A DNA stretch of 64,000 nucleotides from Candidatus Nitricoxidireducens bremensis (GTDB lineage: Bacteria > Pseudomonadota > Gammaproteobacteria > Burkholderiales > Rhodocyclaceae): positions 62,001 to 126,000 of the forward strand of contig JAOTRT010000007.1 of NCBI GenBank assembly GCA_030247725.1. Reading direction: 5' to 3'. Positions 47,479 through 57,698 of this stretch are shown one piece after another (the stretch's first letter is position 1; each line of letters starts with the position of its first letter). The notes below the pieces were generated by a model that saw only the letters and a list, made by a program, of their open reading frames with translations, was not told the DNA's origin and ran no database searches. The position numbers were made by a program, and so were the translations under genes.

Positions 47479-47730
47479 ATGAAAACCCTCACCGTCCAGA
47501 TAACCGCCGAACTCCAGGTTCCCGACGACTGGGAAGTCGTCGAACACGCCTCCGGCATCAGGGCCCTCAAGATCGGCAACAAGTTCATCGACTTCGACAT
47601 CGAACCCGTCGCAACCGAGGACGACGTTCCGGAACCCGTCTGGTCCGACGACGATGCCGAACTCGGCAGCAAAATTCTCGACTGCGTCGTCGATCTCGAA
47701 TCGGCGATGGAAATGGAGCCGGGCGACTGA
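47479..47730 (+). CDS. Acidic 83-residue hypothetical protein
   Basis: I do not recognise this small protein. It begins MKTLTVQITAELQVPDDWEV, contains a beta-rich N-terminal half (RALKIGNKFIDFDIEPV) and a strongly acidic C-terminal half (ATEDDVPEPVWSDDDAELGS, ending MEMEPGD). It has no signal peptide or membrane segment and is probably a soluble cytoplasmic protein. GGAG lies 9 bases before the ATG, and codon use matches neighbouring genes. It stands alone between the regulator's terminator and the STAS gene. Confidence 0.6.
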   Translation: MKTLTVQITAELQVPDDWEVVEHASGIRALKIGNKFIDFDIEPVATEDDVPEPVWSDDDAELGSKILDCVVDLESAMEMEPGD

Positions 47731-47906
47731 GGCTCGGGGACGCGGTATCGAGGATGCGACCTTCTCGATTTTCCGTAGGCAATCGCCTACTAGCCAAGCC
47801 TTCCCGCTCGTCTATACATAAACAAGTAGCGAAAGGAAATGCTGCGGCGGATTTTCGAATATGCAGCAGCAGGTAAGCAGAAAGTCGAGTCGTTTGGGAG
47901 GAAATA

Positions 47907-48230
47907 ATGCTAACGCAAGCCACGCTCCACGGGGATGCCACGGGTCGTATCGATTTGCCGGAACGCTTCGACGTCATGAATTCCGCACGTTATCGAATCC
48001 CCTTCGTAAGACTGCTCGGAAGCACCGAAACCCATAGCGTCATTCTCAATTTTTCGGAAGTCACCTACATCGACAGCAGCGGAGTGGGTACGCTGCTGGC
48101 TTGGCACAAGACCTGCCAAGAACGCGGGAAGAAACTGGTGATTCAGAACTGCGGCACGAAGGTCATGGCGATCTTCGAGATGCTGGCGATTGATCGCATA
48201 CTGCCGATTGAAAGCCGAATGGCCGCCTAA
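47907..48230 (+). CDS. STAS-domain protein (anti-anti-sigma-factor-like)
   Basis: This 107-residue single STAS domain begins MLTQATLHGDATGRIDLPER and has the phosphorylation loop VTYIDSSGVGTLLAWHKTCQ near 50-69, where the second serine matches the site phosphorylated in SpoIIAA-type anti-anti-sigma factors. The C-terminal helix IFEMLAIDRILPIES is typical. GGGAGGA precedes the ATG. No anti-sigma kinase or phosphatase gene lies next to it, so its partner must be elsewhere. It may act with the nearby response regulator in a partner-switch pathway, but this is only a context guess. Confidence 0.88.
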   Translation: MLTQATLHGDATGRIDLPERFDVMNSARYRIPFVRLLGSTETHSVILNFSEVTYIDSSGVGTLLAWHKTCQERGKKLVIQNCGTKVMAIFEMLAIDRILPIESRMAA

Positions 48231-48316
48231 GGAAGGCCGCGTCGCGAGACTGCGGCGACCTGTTGCTGCAAGGGCGCAGAAAGGCTCTTCAGCGTTGCCG
48301 AAGAAGGGGAAGGTGT

Positions 48317-48393
48317 TGGGGTGGCTGATGGGACTCGAACCCACGACAACCGGAATCACAATCCGGGACTCTACCAACTGAGCTACAGCCACC
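48317..48393 (-). tRNA. tRNA-His (anticodon GTG)
   Basis: A 77-base cloverleaf reads GGTGGCTGTAGCTCAGTTGG at the 5' end, has anticodon GTG in the 7-base loop (ATTGTGATT context), a TTCGAGT T loop, and an encoded CCA end. The extra 5' G at position -1 (48393), diagnostic of tRNA-His, is present. It is the last of three tRNAs in a probable operon. Confidence 0.97.
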
Positions 48394-48412
48394 ACCGGTA
48401 CTACAAAACCTT

Positions 48413-48489
48413 TGGTCCGCCCGAAGGGACTCGAACCCCTAACCCCCGGCTTAGAAGGCCGGTGCTCTATCCGGTTGAGCTACGGGCGG
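48413..48489 (-). tRNA. tRNA-Arg (anticodon TCT)
   Basis: A 77-base cloverleaf has a 7-base-pair acceptor stem starting CCGCCCG, a D arm GCTCAACCGGATAGAGC, an anticodon stem around CTTCTAA (anticodon TCT, reading AGA/AGG), a TTCGAGT T loop and an encoded CCA. It lies between tRNA-Pro and tRNA-His, all on the minus strand. Confidence 0.97.
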
Positions 48490-48521
48490 TCCGTCGAGCT
48501 TACCGTCGGGGTGAGACGCTT

Positions 48522-48598
48522 TGGTCGGGGTGGAGGGATTCGAACCCCCGACATCTTGCTCCCAAAGCAAGCGCGCTACCGGGCTGCGCTACACCCCG
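48522..48598 (-). tRNA. tRNA-Pro (anticodon TGG)
   Basis: A 77-base cloverleaf begins CGGGGTGTAGCGCAGCCCGG, has anticodon TGG in the loop (CTTTGGGAG context), a TTCGAAT T loop and an encoded CCA. The 5' C1 pairing with G72 is typical of tRNA-Pro. It is the first gene of the Pro-Arg-His cluster. Confidence 0.97.
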
Positions 48599-48684
48599 AG
48601 ATTAACCTGGGTCTTACCATCAAAGTTCTCCGGTGACTCCCGCAAGCCGTAGCTGTTGGAACCGCAGAAACATGACGGAGGCGG

Positions 48685-48714
48685 ATTGTATATCAAGCTG
48701 CCGCCCGGCAGCAA
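48685..48714 (-). promoter_or_regulatory. Possible promoter of the tRNA cluster
   Basis: On the minus strand TTGCTG (48709-48714) and TACAAT (48685-48690) are 18 bases apart, about 87 bases before tRNA-Pro. The spacer holds a perfect 6-base-pair palindrome (48697-48702 with 48707-48712) that also covers part of the -35 box. Function is inferred from position and consensus only. The rest of the 262 bases between tRNA-Pro and the acetyltransferase gene shows no other clear element. Confidence 0.4.
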
Positions 48715-48860
48715 GGTTTGGCAACGGAAATTTCCGGGGTCCCCGCTGGGCACATCAATCTATTTCAGCGGCCCAGGCATAATCCTCACATTCCCATCCA
48801 CGGCCTGCGTACCGGTGGTTCATCGCAGGCATTCCCTGTTGCATGGAAGGCCGTCGCCGC

Positions 48861-49724
48861 ATGTCTTCTTCCGCCCTGACCATCCGCACCATGTCTCATC
48901 GCGAAATCGGCCTCGCCCTGGATTGGGCCGCAGCCGAAGGCTGGAATCCCGGCCTTCACGATGCGGCGCCCTTCCATGCTGCCGACGGGGAGGGATTTCT
49001 CGTCGGTCTCATCGATGGCGAGCCCGTGGCCACGATTTCCGCCGTCAGGTACGGCGACAGCTTCGGCTTCATCGGCTTTTACATCGTCAAACCGTCCCAT
49101 CGAGGCAGGGGTCATGGCTGGGCCATCTGGCAGGCCGCCATGGCACGCTTGGCAGGCCGCTGTGTGGGACTCGATGGCGTATTGGCCCAGCAGGAGAATT
49201 ACCGGCGCAGCGGCTTCCGCTTCGCCCACCGCAACGTGCGTTACCAGCGCAATGGCGGCAGCCCCCCCACACCCTTGTTGCCGGACGGCACAAGCCTGGT
49301 GCCGCTTTTCTCCCTCCCCTGGCCGAGCCTGGAAAGCTACGATGCGTCCTTCTTCCCGACCGGACGGAGCGCCTTTCTGCGCAACTGGATCGCGCAACCC
49401 CAAACCGTAGCCCTTGGCCTGGTCGATGGCAGTCGGCTGTTGGGCTATGGCACCCTGCGCCTCTGCCGCTCCGGCGCGAAAGTCGGCCCCTTGTTTGCCG
49501 ATACGCCGCAAGCGGCCGATGCCCTGTTTTCCGCGCTGTGCGCAGCAGCGCCGTCAGCGCAGCCCGTCTTTCTCGACGTACCGGAATGCAATGCCAAGGC
49601 CGTCGCCTTGGCGGAGAGCCATGGCATGTCCGTGATGTTCGAGACGGCCCGCATGTACACCGGCCATGCCCCCAGGCTGGCCATGGACAGCACCTACGGC
49701 ATCACCAGTTTCGAACTGGGTTGA
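48861..49724 (+). CDS. GNAT family N-acetyltransferase
   Basis: This 287-residue protein has an N-terminal GNAT domain (LTIRTMSHREIGLALDWAAA start; strand pair GFIGFYIVKPSHRGRGHGWA near 73-92, with the RGRGHG acetyl-CoA loop) and a second C-terminal acetyltransferase-like domain (LLGYGTLRLCRSGAKVGPLF near 189-208). This two-domain layout occurs in the YitH/HolE group; the substrate is unknown. The ATG at 48861 was chosen because GGAAGG lies 10 bases upstream; ATG at 48843 would add six residues. It is followed after 17 bases by the deaminase gene, so the two may be co-expressed. Confidence 0.82.
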   Translation: MSSSALTIRTMSHREIGLALDWAAAEGWNPGLHDAAPFHAADGEGFLVGLIDGEPVATISAVRYGDSFGFIGFYIVKPSHRGRGHGWAIWQAAMARLAGRCVGLDGVLAQQENYRRSGFRFAHRNVRYQRNGGSPPTPLLPDGTSLVPLFSLPWPSLESYDASFFPTGRSAFLRNWIAQPQTVALGLVDGSRLLGYGTLRLCRSGAKVGPLFADTPQAADALFSALCAAAPSAQPVFLDVPECNAKAVALAESHGMSVMFETARMYTGHAPRLAMDSTYGITSFELG

Positions 49725-49741
49725 CCACCAAGGAGAAGCCT

Positions 49742-50200
49742 ATGGACCCCTTCATGCAAGCCGCCATTGCGGAAGCCCGACAGGGCCTGGCCGAAGGCGG
49801 CATCCCTATCGGATCGGTCATCGTGCACCGCGGGCGCATCATCGGCCGCGGCCACAACCGGCGCATCCAGCAGGGCAGTCCCATTCTTCACGGTGAGATG
49901 GATGCCTTGGCGAATGCCGGTCGGCAGGCCGCCCATGTCTATCGCGAATCCGTTCTCTATACGACCTTGTCGCCCTGCTCCATGTGCTCCGGTGCCATTC
50001 TGCTGTATGGCATTCCCCGGGTTGTCATCGGCGAGAACCGCAGCTTCATGGGCGAGGAAGCATTGCTGCGCTCCAGAGACGTAACCATCGAAGTCCTCCA
50101 GGACGAGACCTGCATTGCCTTGATGCGCGAATTCATCGCCGCCAGGCCGGAGCTCTGGAATGAAGACATTGGGGAAACCTCGGCGGACAATCACCAGTGA
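49742..50200 (+). CDS. FCY1-type (yeast-like) cytosine deaminase
   Basis: This 152-residue zinc deaminase has HGEMDAL (His50, Glu52) and TLSPCSMCSGA (Cys79, Cys82) as metal and catalytic residues. The match to yeast cytosine deaminase as I recall it extends over the whole chain: EGGIPIG, GRGHN, YTTLSPC, YGIPRVVIGEN, and a C-terminal RPELWNEDIGE like the yeast RPQDWFEDIGE. The yeast substrate-pocket Phe114, Trp152 and Asp155 appear to correspond to Phe102, Trp139 and Asp142 here. It should convert cytosine to uracil. It is unlike the bacterial CodA amidohydrolases and not the tRNA deaminase TadA. AAGGAG precedes the start. Confidence 0.88.
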   Translation: MDPFMQAAIAEARQGLAEGGIPIGSVIVHRGRIIGRGHNRRIQQGSPILHGEMDALANAGRQAAHVYRESVLYTTLSPCSMCSGAILLYGIPRVVIGENRSFMGEEALLRSRDVTIEVLQDETCIALMREFIAARPELWNEDIGETSADNHQ

Positions 50201-50306
50201 ATAGGCCATCACGGCTCGCCAGACGCTCCGGAGCGGACAAGCCATGCGACAGTCGGTGACAAGCCAGCCGCGACATACGGGGACGATCACGTCAGAAAAT
50301 CTCGAC

Positions 50307-50335
50307 TTGCGGCAAGGGGGCGTTTCGTTTATAAA
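50307..50335 (+). promoter_or_regulatory. dksA promoter
   Basis: TTGCGG (50307-50312), a 17-base spacer and TATAAA (50330-50335) form a good sigma70 promoter 29 bases before the dksA ATG. The transcript would have a short leader with a small GCGG/CCGC hairpin. Confidence 0.65.
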
Positions 50336-50364
50336 AGCGGCTTTTCCGCAACGGGCACGCGAGC

Positions 50365-50790
50365 ATGGCTGACGATTTTCTGCATAAGCAATTCCCGCCC
50401 TACATTCCCAAAAAGGGCGAGGAATACATGAATAGCAAGCAGATGGCTCACTTCCGCAAGATTCTCGAATCGCTGAAGCAGGAGTTGCTTGACGATATCG
50501 AACGCACGGTACACACCATGCAGGACGAAGCCACGGTGTTTGCCGATCCCAACGACCGCGCGAGCCAGGAGTCCGACATCGCGCTTGAACTGCGCAACCG
50601 CGACCGCGAACGCAAGCTGATCAAGAAGATCGACGAGTCCATCGCCCGCATCGAAGCCGGCGAATACGGCTATTGCGATAGCTGCGGCGTCGAGATCGGC
50701 CTCAAGCGCCTGGAAGCGCGTCCCACGGCCACCCTCTGCATCGACTGCAAGGAACTCGAAGAGCGTCGCGAAAAGCAGATGGCGAAGTGA
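50365..50790 (+). CDS. dksA: RNA polymerase-binding transcription factor DksA
   Basis: DksA binds the RNA polymerase secondary channel and with ppGpp mediates the stringent response. The 141-residue protein has a coiled coil (about 25-100) with the tip motif FADPNDRASQESD near 59-71 (aspartates needed for activity) and a four-cysteine zinc finger (Cys104, Cys107, Cys125, Cys128; CDSCG and CIDCKELEE). The conserved LELRNRDRERKLIKKI lies near 74-89. Length is close to that of E. coli DksA (151). Confidence 0.97.
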   Translation: MADDFLHKQFPPYIPKKGEEYMNSKQMAHFRKILESLKQELLDDIERTVHTMQDEATVFADPNDRASQESDIALELRNRDRERKLIKKIDESIARIEAGEYGYCDSCGVEIGLKRLEARPTATLCIDCKELEERREKQMAK

Positions 50791-50822
50791 CGCTTCGCCA
50801 TCTGTTTTCGGCGCAGGCTAAC

Positions 50823-50853
50823 TTCGCATAGCGAATTTAGCTCGCAAAGCGAG
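50823..50853 (+). repeat. Two adjacent short hairpins after dksA
   Basis: Two 5-base-pair stems with 3-base loops stand 5 bases apart: TTCGC/GCGAA (50823-50835) and CTCGC/GCGAG (50841-50853). Their near-identical design suggests a small duplicated palindrome. They lie between dksA and the bidirectional terminator. Confidence 0.45.
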
Positions 50854-50876
50854 CAGCCGAAGCCCAAAGGCCTGAA

Positions 50877-50906
50877 TAAAAAAACGGACGCCGCGGCGTC
50901 CGTTTT
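50877..50906. terminator. Bidirectional terminator between dksA and pnp
   Basis: A perfect 8-base-pair G/C stem (50884-50891 with 50896-50903, 4-base loop), extendable by three A-T pairs, is flanked by A7 on the left and T4 on the right. Read on the minus strand it ends in seven Ts and terminates pnp; read forward it can terminate dksA. Confidence 0.88.
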
Positions 50907-50952
50907 GCTTTGTGCTGCCCAGCCACCCTGGAGCGGCCGGCAGCAATACCGC

Positions 50953-53049
50953 TTACTGCGCCGGCGCAACCTCGGCGACGGCCTTCATTGACAGACGCAC
51001 ACGGCCCTTGTCGTCGGTCTCGATGACCTTGACCTTGACCGCCTGACCTTCCTTGAGATGGTCGGAAACAGCATTGACGCGCTCGTTGGCGATCTGGGAG
51101 ATGTGCAGCAGACCATCCTTGCCCGGCAGGATCTGGACGATGGCGCCGAAATCCAGCAGACGCAGGACGGTGCCTTCGTAGACCTTGCCGACTTCGACTT
51201 CGGCAGTGATGTCTTCGATGCGCTTCTTGGCGACCTGGGCCGCATCGGCATTCACCGAGGCGATGGTGATGCTGCCGTCGTCCTCGATGTCGATGACGCA
51301 GCCGGTCTCTTCGGTCAGCGCACGGATCACCGCACCGCCCTTGCCGATCACGTCGCGGATTTTCTCCGGATTGATCTTCATGGTAATCATGCGCGGCGCG
51401 AAGTCGGAAATTTCCTGGCTGCCGCTCATCGAAGTCTGCATGATGCCGAGGATGTGCAGGCGCGCTTCCTTGGCCTGGGCCAGGGCGACCTGCATGATCT
51501 CCTTGGTGATGCCCTGGATCTTGATGTCCATCTGCAGGGCCGTGACGCCGTTCTCCGTACCGGCCACCTTGAAGTCCATGTCGCCGAGGTGATCCTCGTC
51601 GCCGAGAATGTCGGTCAGCACGGCGAAGCGGTTGCCGTCCTTGATCAGACCCATGGCGATGCCGGCCACATGGGCCTTCAGCGGCACGCCCGCATCCATC
51701 AGCGCCAGGGAGCCGCCGCAGACGGAGGCCATCGACGAGGAGCCGTTGGACTCGGTGATCTCGGAAACGACGCGCATGCTGTAGCCGAACTCATCGGCCG
51801 ACGGCAGCACAGCAATAAGGGCGCGCTTGGCCAGACGGCCGTGACCGATCTCGCGGCGCTTCGGGCTGCCGACGCGGCCGGTCTCGCCGGTGGCGAAGGG
51901 AGGCATGTTGTAGTGGAGCATGAAGCGGTCGCGGTACTCGCCCTGCAGGGCGTCGATGATCTGCTCGTCGCGGCCGGTGCCGAGGGTGGCGACAACCAGC
52001 GCCTGGGTCTCGCCACGGGTAAACAGTGCGGAACCGTGGGTACGCGGCAGCACGCCGTGACGGATGGTGATCGGGCGCACGGTGCGGGTATCGCGGCCGT
52101 CGATACGCGGCTCGCCGTTGAGAATCTGGCTGCGGACGATCTTCGCTTCCAGTTCGAAAATCAGGTTGCCGACATCGATCGCATCGGGAGCGCCTTCGCC
52201 GGTGCACAGGGTGTCGATCACCTTCTTGGAAACTTCGCGGCACTTCTGGGTGCGCGCCTGCTTGCTGGTGATGCGATAGGCTTCACGCAGCTCGGCTTCG
52301 GCCAGTTCATTGACCTTGGCGATCAGGGCCTCGTTCTTGGCCGGCGGCTGCCAGTTCCACTCGGGCTTGCCGGCAACTTCCACCAGTTCGTTGATGGCGT
52401 TGATGGCGGCACGCATCTGGTCGTGGCCGAACACCACGGCGCCGAGCATGATTTCCTCGGACAGCTGCTGGGCTTCCGATTCCACCATCAGCACGGCGCT
52501 CTCGGTACCGGCGACGACGAGGTTCAGCTGGCTTTCCGGCAACTGGCTGATGGTCGGGCACAGCACGTACTGGCCATTAATGTAGCCGACGCGGGCGGCG
52601 CCGATGGGGCCGTTGAACGGAATGCCGGAGATCGCCAGGGCGGCGGAGGCGCCGATCATGGCCGGAATGTCGGGATCGACTTCCGGATTGCTGGAGAGGA
52701 CATGGATGATGACCTGGACTTCGTTGTAGAAGCCTTCCGGGAACAGCGGGCGGATCGGGCGGTCGATCAGGCGCGACGTCAGGGTCTCCTTCTCCGAGGG
52801 ACGGCCCTCGCGCTTGAAGAAGCCGCCGGGAATGCGGCCGGCGGCATAAACCTTCTCGACGTAGTCGACGGTCAGCGGGAAGAAGTCCTGGCCGGCCTTG
52901 GCCTCAGTCTTGGCGACGACGGTAGCCAGAATGACGGTGTCGTCCATGTTGACCATGACGGCGCCGCTGGACTGGCGGGCGATCTCGCCGGTTTCCAGCG
53001 TCACGGTATGGGCGCCGTAGGTGAAGCTTTTCTTGATCGATGTCAGCAC
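50953..53049 (-). CDS. pnp: Polyribonucleotide nucleotidyltransferase
   Basis: PNPase degrades RNA by 3'-5' phosphorolysis and is part of the degradosome. The 698-residue protein has two RNase PH-like domains (first with [20 protein letters not shown] near 54-73; second with [20 protein letters not shown] near 342-361 and [17 protein letters not shown] [20 protein letters not shown]), an alpha-helical linker, a KH domain ([20 protein letters not shown] near 552-571) and an S1 domain ([20 protein letters not shown] near 620-639). The start is GTG at 53047-53049 with AAAGGA 7 bases upstream. It follows rpsO, with a terminator between. Confidence 0.97.
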   Translation of the reverse strand: MLTSIKKSFTYGAHTVTLETGEIARQSSGAVMVNMDDTVILATVVAKTEAKAGQDFFPLTVDYVEKVYAAGRIPGGFFKREGRPSEKETLTSRLIDRPIRPLFPEGFYNEVQVIIHVLSSNPEVDPDIPAMIGASAALAISGIPFNGPIGAARVGYINGQYVLCPTISQLPESQLNLVVAGTESAVLMVESEAQQLSEEIMLGAVVFGHDQMRAAINAINELVEVAGKPEWNWQPPAKNEALIAKVNELAEAELREAYRITSKQARTQKCREVSKKVIDTLCTGEGAPDAIDVGNLIFELEAKIVRSQILNGEPRIDGRDTRTVRPITIRHGVLPRTHGSALFTRGETQALVVATLGTGRDEQIIDALQGEYRDRFMLHYNMPPFATGETGRVGSPKRREIGHGRLAKRALIAVLPSADEFGYSMRVVSEITESNGSSSMASVCGGSLALMDAGVPLKAHVAGIAMGLIKDGNRFAVLTDILGDEDHLGDMDFKVAGTENGVTALQMDIKIQGITKEIMQVALAQAKEARLHILGIMQTSMSGSQEISDFAPRMITMKINPEKIRDVIGKGGAVIRALTEETGCVIDIEDDGSITIASVNADAAQVAKKRIEDITAEVEVGKVYEGTVLRLLDFGAIVQILPGKDGLLHISQIANERVNAVSDHLKEGQAVKVKVIETDDKGRVRLSMKAVAEVAPAQ

Positions 53050-53070
53050 GGAAAAATCCTTTCGCAAAAT

Positions 53071-53104
53071 AAAAAGCCGGCATGGCCAATAAGGCCATGC
53101 CGGC
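53071..53104 (-). terminator. rpsO terminator upstream of pnp
   Basis: A perfect 12-base-pair stem (53076-53087 with 53093-53104, 5-base loop) is followed on the minus strand by TTTTT. It ends rpsO transcripts; read-through would feed pnp, whose start is 22 bases further on, as in the E. coli rpsO-pnp operon. Long stems here can also be RNase III targets. Confidence 0.85.
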
Positions 53105-53162
53105 GCAGTTCAGTGGTGCCCGCAGTATCGGGCAGCCTGCATTGATGTCGAACCCGCAAAAA

Positions 53163-53432
53163 TTACTTGCGCAGGCCGAGGCGCTCGATCAGCGCGCGAT
53201 AGCTGTCGGCGTTCTTGCGCTTGAGGTAGTCGAGCATCTTGCGACGCTGGCTCACCATCTTGAGCAGGCCGCGGCGGGAGTGGTGATCCTTGACGTGGGC
53301 CTTGAAGTGGCCGGTGAGGTCGTTGATGCGGGCGGTCAGCAGGGCCACCTGCACTTCGGGAGAACCCGTATCGCCCTGGGCGCGCTGGTAATCGGTGACG
53401 ATCTTAGCCTTGTCGGCGGTCGAAATAGCCAT
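53163..53432 (-). CDS. rpsO: 30S ribosomal protein S15
   Basis: S15 is a primary 16S rRNA-binding protein of the platform. The 89-residue protein has the typical [20 protein letters not shown] near 20-39, [19 protein letters not shown] near 39-57 and [20 protein letters not shown] near 66-85. It has its own promoter and leader, and a terminator separates it from pnp. In E. coli S15 represses its own translation through a pseudoknot at the start site; this was not testable here. Confidence 0.98.
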   Translation of the reverse strand: MAISTADKAKIVTDYQRAQGDTGSPEVQVALLTARINDLTGHFKAHVKDHHSRRGLLKMVSQRRKMLDYLKRKNADSYRALIERLGLRK

Positions 53433-53494
53433 TGGTGTTTCTTCCTTACTCAGTAGGTTCGTTCGTATGTTCGCGGTTTCCCGGAGAGCGCAGC

Positions 53495-53524
53495 ATTATA
53501 CATGCCGAGTTTCGCTAAACTCAA
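53495..53524 (-). promoter_or_regulatory. rpsO promoter
   Basis: On the minus strand TTGAGT (53519-53524), an 18-base spacer and TATAAT (53495-53500) lie 62 bases before the rpsO start. The transcript would carry a leader of about 55 bases. Confidence 0.7.
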
Positions 53525-53564
53525 GAAGCAGCGGCAGATTTCCGGCCCGGATCGGTGTTTTTCC

Positions 53565-54482
53565 TCAGGAGGGAATATCGGATTGGGCCACCAGGCGTCG
53601 GGGGTTCAGCCAGCCGTCCGCCGTCAGTTCGCCGAGGCCGAGAAACTCGCCGCTTTCCCCGTAATAGCGGTAGCGGCTCCCCGGTGCCCCCTGCCAACGC
53701 ACCCCTTGCCCATGCAGCACCCGCTGGGTCTCGGCGGCACCGAGCTCAGCCCGCGGCAAGCTTGCCAGCAGGGCATCCACCGGCCGCAGCCGCTCGTCCC
53801 GCTGCGACATGTCCAAGGTGTCCAGGGCTTCCAGTCCGACGGCGTCGGCAATCGAAAGGCTGCCGATACGGGTGCGGCGCAGGGCCGCCAGATGGGCGCC
53901 GCAACCGAGCACCTTGCCGATATCCTCCGCCAGGGTGCGGATATAAGTGCCCTTGCTGCAGGCGACTTCAATGTCGAAGCTCTCCCCCTGCCATGCCTCC
54001 AGGGTGATGGCGTGGATGGTCACGCGGCGGGACGCCCGCTCCACCTCGATACCCTTGCGCGCATATTCGTACAAAGGCCGCCCGTCCCGCTTGAGGGCGG
54101 AGTGCATGGGCGGCACTTGGTCGATTTCGCCGAGGAAACGCCCCAGCACCTCGCGCACCGCATCCTCGGACGTATCGACCGGCCGCGTCTCCAGGACCTG
54201 CCCTTCGGCGTCGGCCGTATCGGTGGTGACGCCCAACCGCAGCTTTGCCAGATAGGTCTTGTCGGCATCGAGCAACTCGCCGGCGAACTTGGTCGCCTCA
54301 CCGAAGCACAGGGGCAACAGGCCTGTTGCCAGAGGATCGAGGGTCCCGGTATGCCCGGCCTTGGCGGCATTGAAGAGACGACGCGCCTTCTGCAGGGCGT
54401 CGTTGGACGTCATGCCGATGGGCTTGTCGAGCAGGAGGACGCCGTCCACCCGGCGGCGCGGCGCACTGCGGGGCTTGCTCAC
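53565..54482 (-). CDS. truB: tRNA pseudouridine-55 synthase
   Basis: TruB makes pseudouridine 55 in the T loop of tRNAs. The 305-residue protein has VDGVLLLDKPIGMTSNDALQ near 13-32, the catalytic aspartate in AGHTGTLDPLATGLLPLCFG near 42-61, DKTYLAKLRLGVTTDTADAE near 73-92, a C-terminal PUA-like domain and RRTRIGSLSIADAV. The start GTG at 54480-54482 gives the usual spacing to the VDGVLLLDK motif; a TTG at 54524 would overlap rbfA. It closes the rimP-nusA-infB-rbfA-truB operon. Confidence 0.94.
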   Translation of the reverse strand: MSKPRSAPRRRVDGVLLLDKPIGMTSNDALQKARRLFNAAKAGHTGTLDPLATGLLPLCFGEATKFAGELLDADKTYLAKLRLGVTTDTADAEGQVLETRPVDTSEDAVREVLGRFLGEIDQVPPMHSALKRDGRPLYEYARKGIEVERASRRVTIHAITLEAWQGESFDIEVACSKGTYIRTLAEDIGKVLGCGAHLAALRRTRIGSLSIADAVGLEALDTLDMSQRDERLRPVDALLASLPRAELGAAETQRVLHGQGVRWQGAPGSRYRYYGESGEFLGLGELTADGWLNPRRLVAQSDIPS

Positions 54483-54489
54483 GCCGGGA

Positions 54490-54936
54490 TCACTCGTCGC
54501 CGCGGCTTCGGTCGCTTTGCTCAACCGGCGCTTCGCTCCGGTCGGCCTCCGCCGCAGGGGCCTCGTGCCCCATGTGGTCGGACTTCACCGCCTCGTCGAT
54601 CAAGTGCGCCAAGTGCGTACCCCGCTCGACCGAGGTGTCGTAGTGGAAGTGGAGTTCCGGGATGTGGTGAATGCGGACGCGGCGGCCCAGTTCGCGGCGC
54701 AGGAAGCCGGCCGCCGCCTTCAGGGTCTGGTCGACCGACTCGCGCTGGTCCTCCGTCGACAAGGACGTGTAGAAGACCTTGGCGTGGGCATAGTCCGGCG
54801 TCACCTCCACGTCGGTGAGCGTGACCAGCTTCATCTGCCGGGCAATGCGCGGGTCCTTGAGGCCGGAACGGATCAGGTCCGCCAGCTCGCGGCGGATCTG
54901 CTCATTGACGCGCTCGGAACGGGAGAAGGATTTCAT
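54490..54936 (-). CDS. rbfA: Ribosome-binding factor A
   Basis: RbfA helps 16S rRNA 5'-end maturation and cold adaptation. The 148-residue protein has the KH-like fold core: RSERVNEQIRRELADLIRSG near 6-25, DPRIARQMKLVTLTDVEVTP near 29-48, YAHAKVFYTSLSTED and ELGRRVRIHHIPELHFHYDT near 87-106. The C-terminal 30 residues are acidic and variable. The ATG at 54934-54936 is chosen by family length, as the ribosome site is weak. Confidence 0.94.
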   Translation of the reverse strand: MKSFSRSERVNEQIRRELADLIRSGLKDPRIARQMKLVTLTDVEVTPDYAHAKVFYTSLSTEDQRESVDQTLKAAAGFLRRELGRRVRIHHIPELHFHYDTSVERGTHLAHLIDEAVKSDHMGHEAPAAEADRSEAPVEQSDRSRGDE

Positions 54937-54989
54937 CTTGGCGAAATTGTCGGGGCGCACGGCAGAGTTGCCGCGCGCCCCGCCCTGCC

Positions 54990-57686
<2,697 letters not shown>

Positions 57687-57698
57687 GGAAACGTCCCC

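Noticed and set aside
48236..48256. Terminator after the tRNA cluster
   Set aside because: A short GCCGC/GCGGC stem is present but without a T tract in either direction, so I did not call it.
49742..50200. tRNA adenosine deaminase TadA
   Set aside because: The zinc motif alone would allow it, but the full-length pattern and C-terminal RPELWNEDIGE fit cytosine deaminase of the yeast type.
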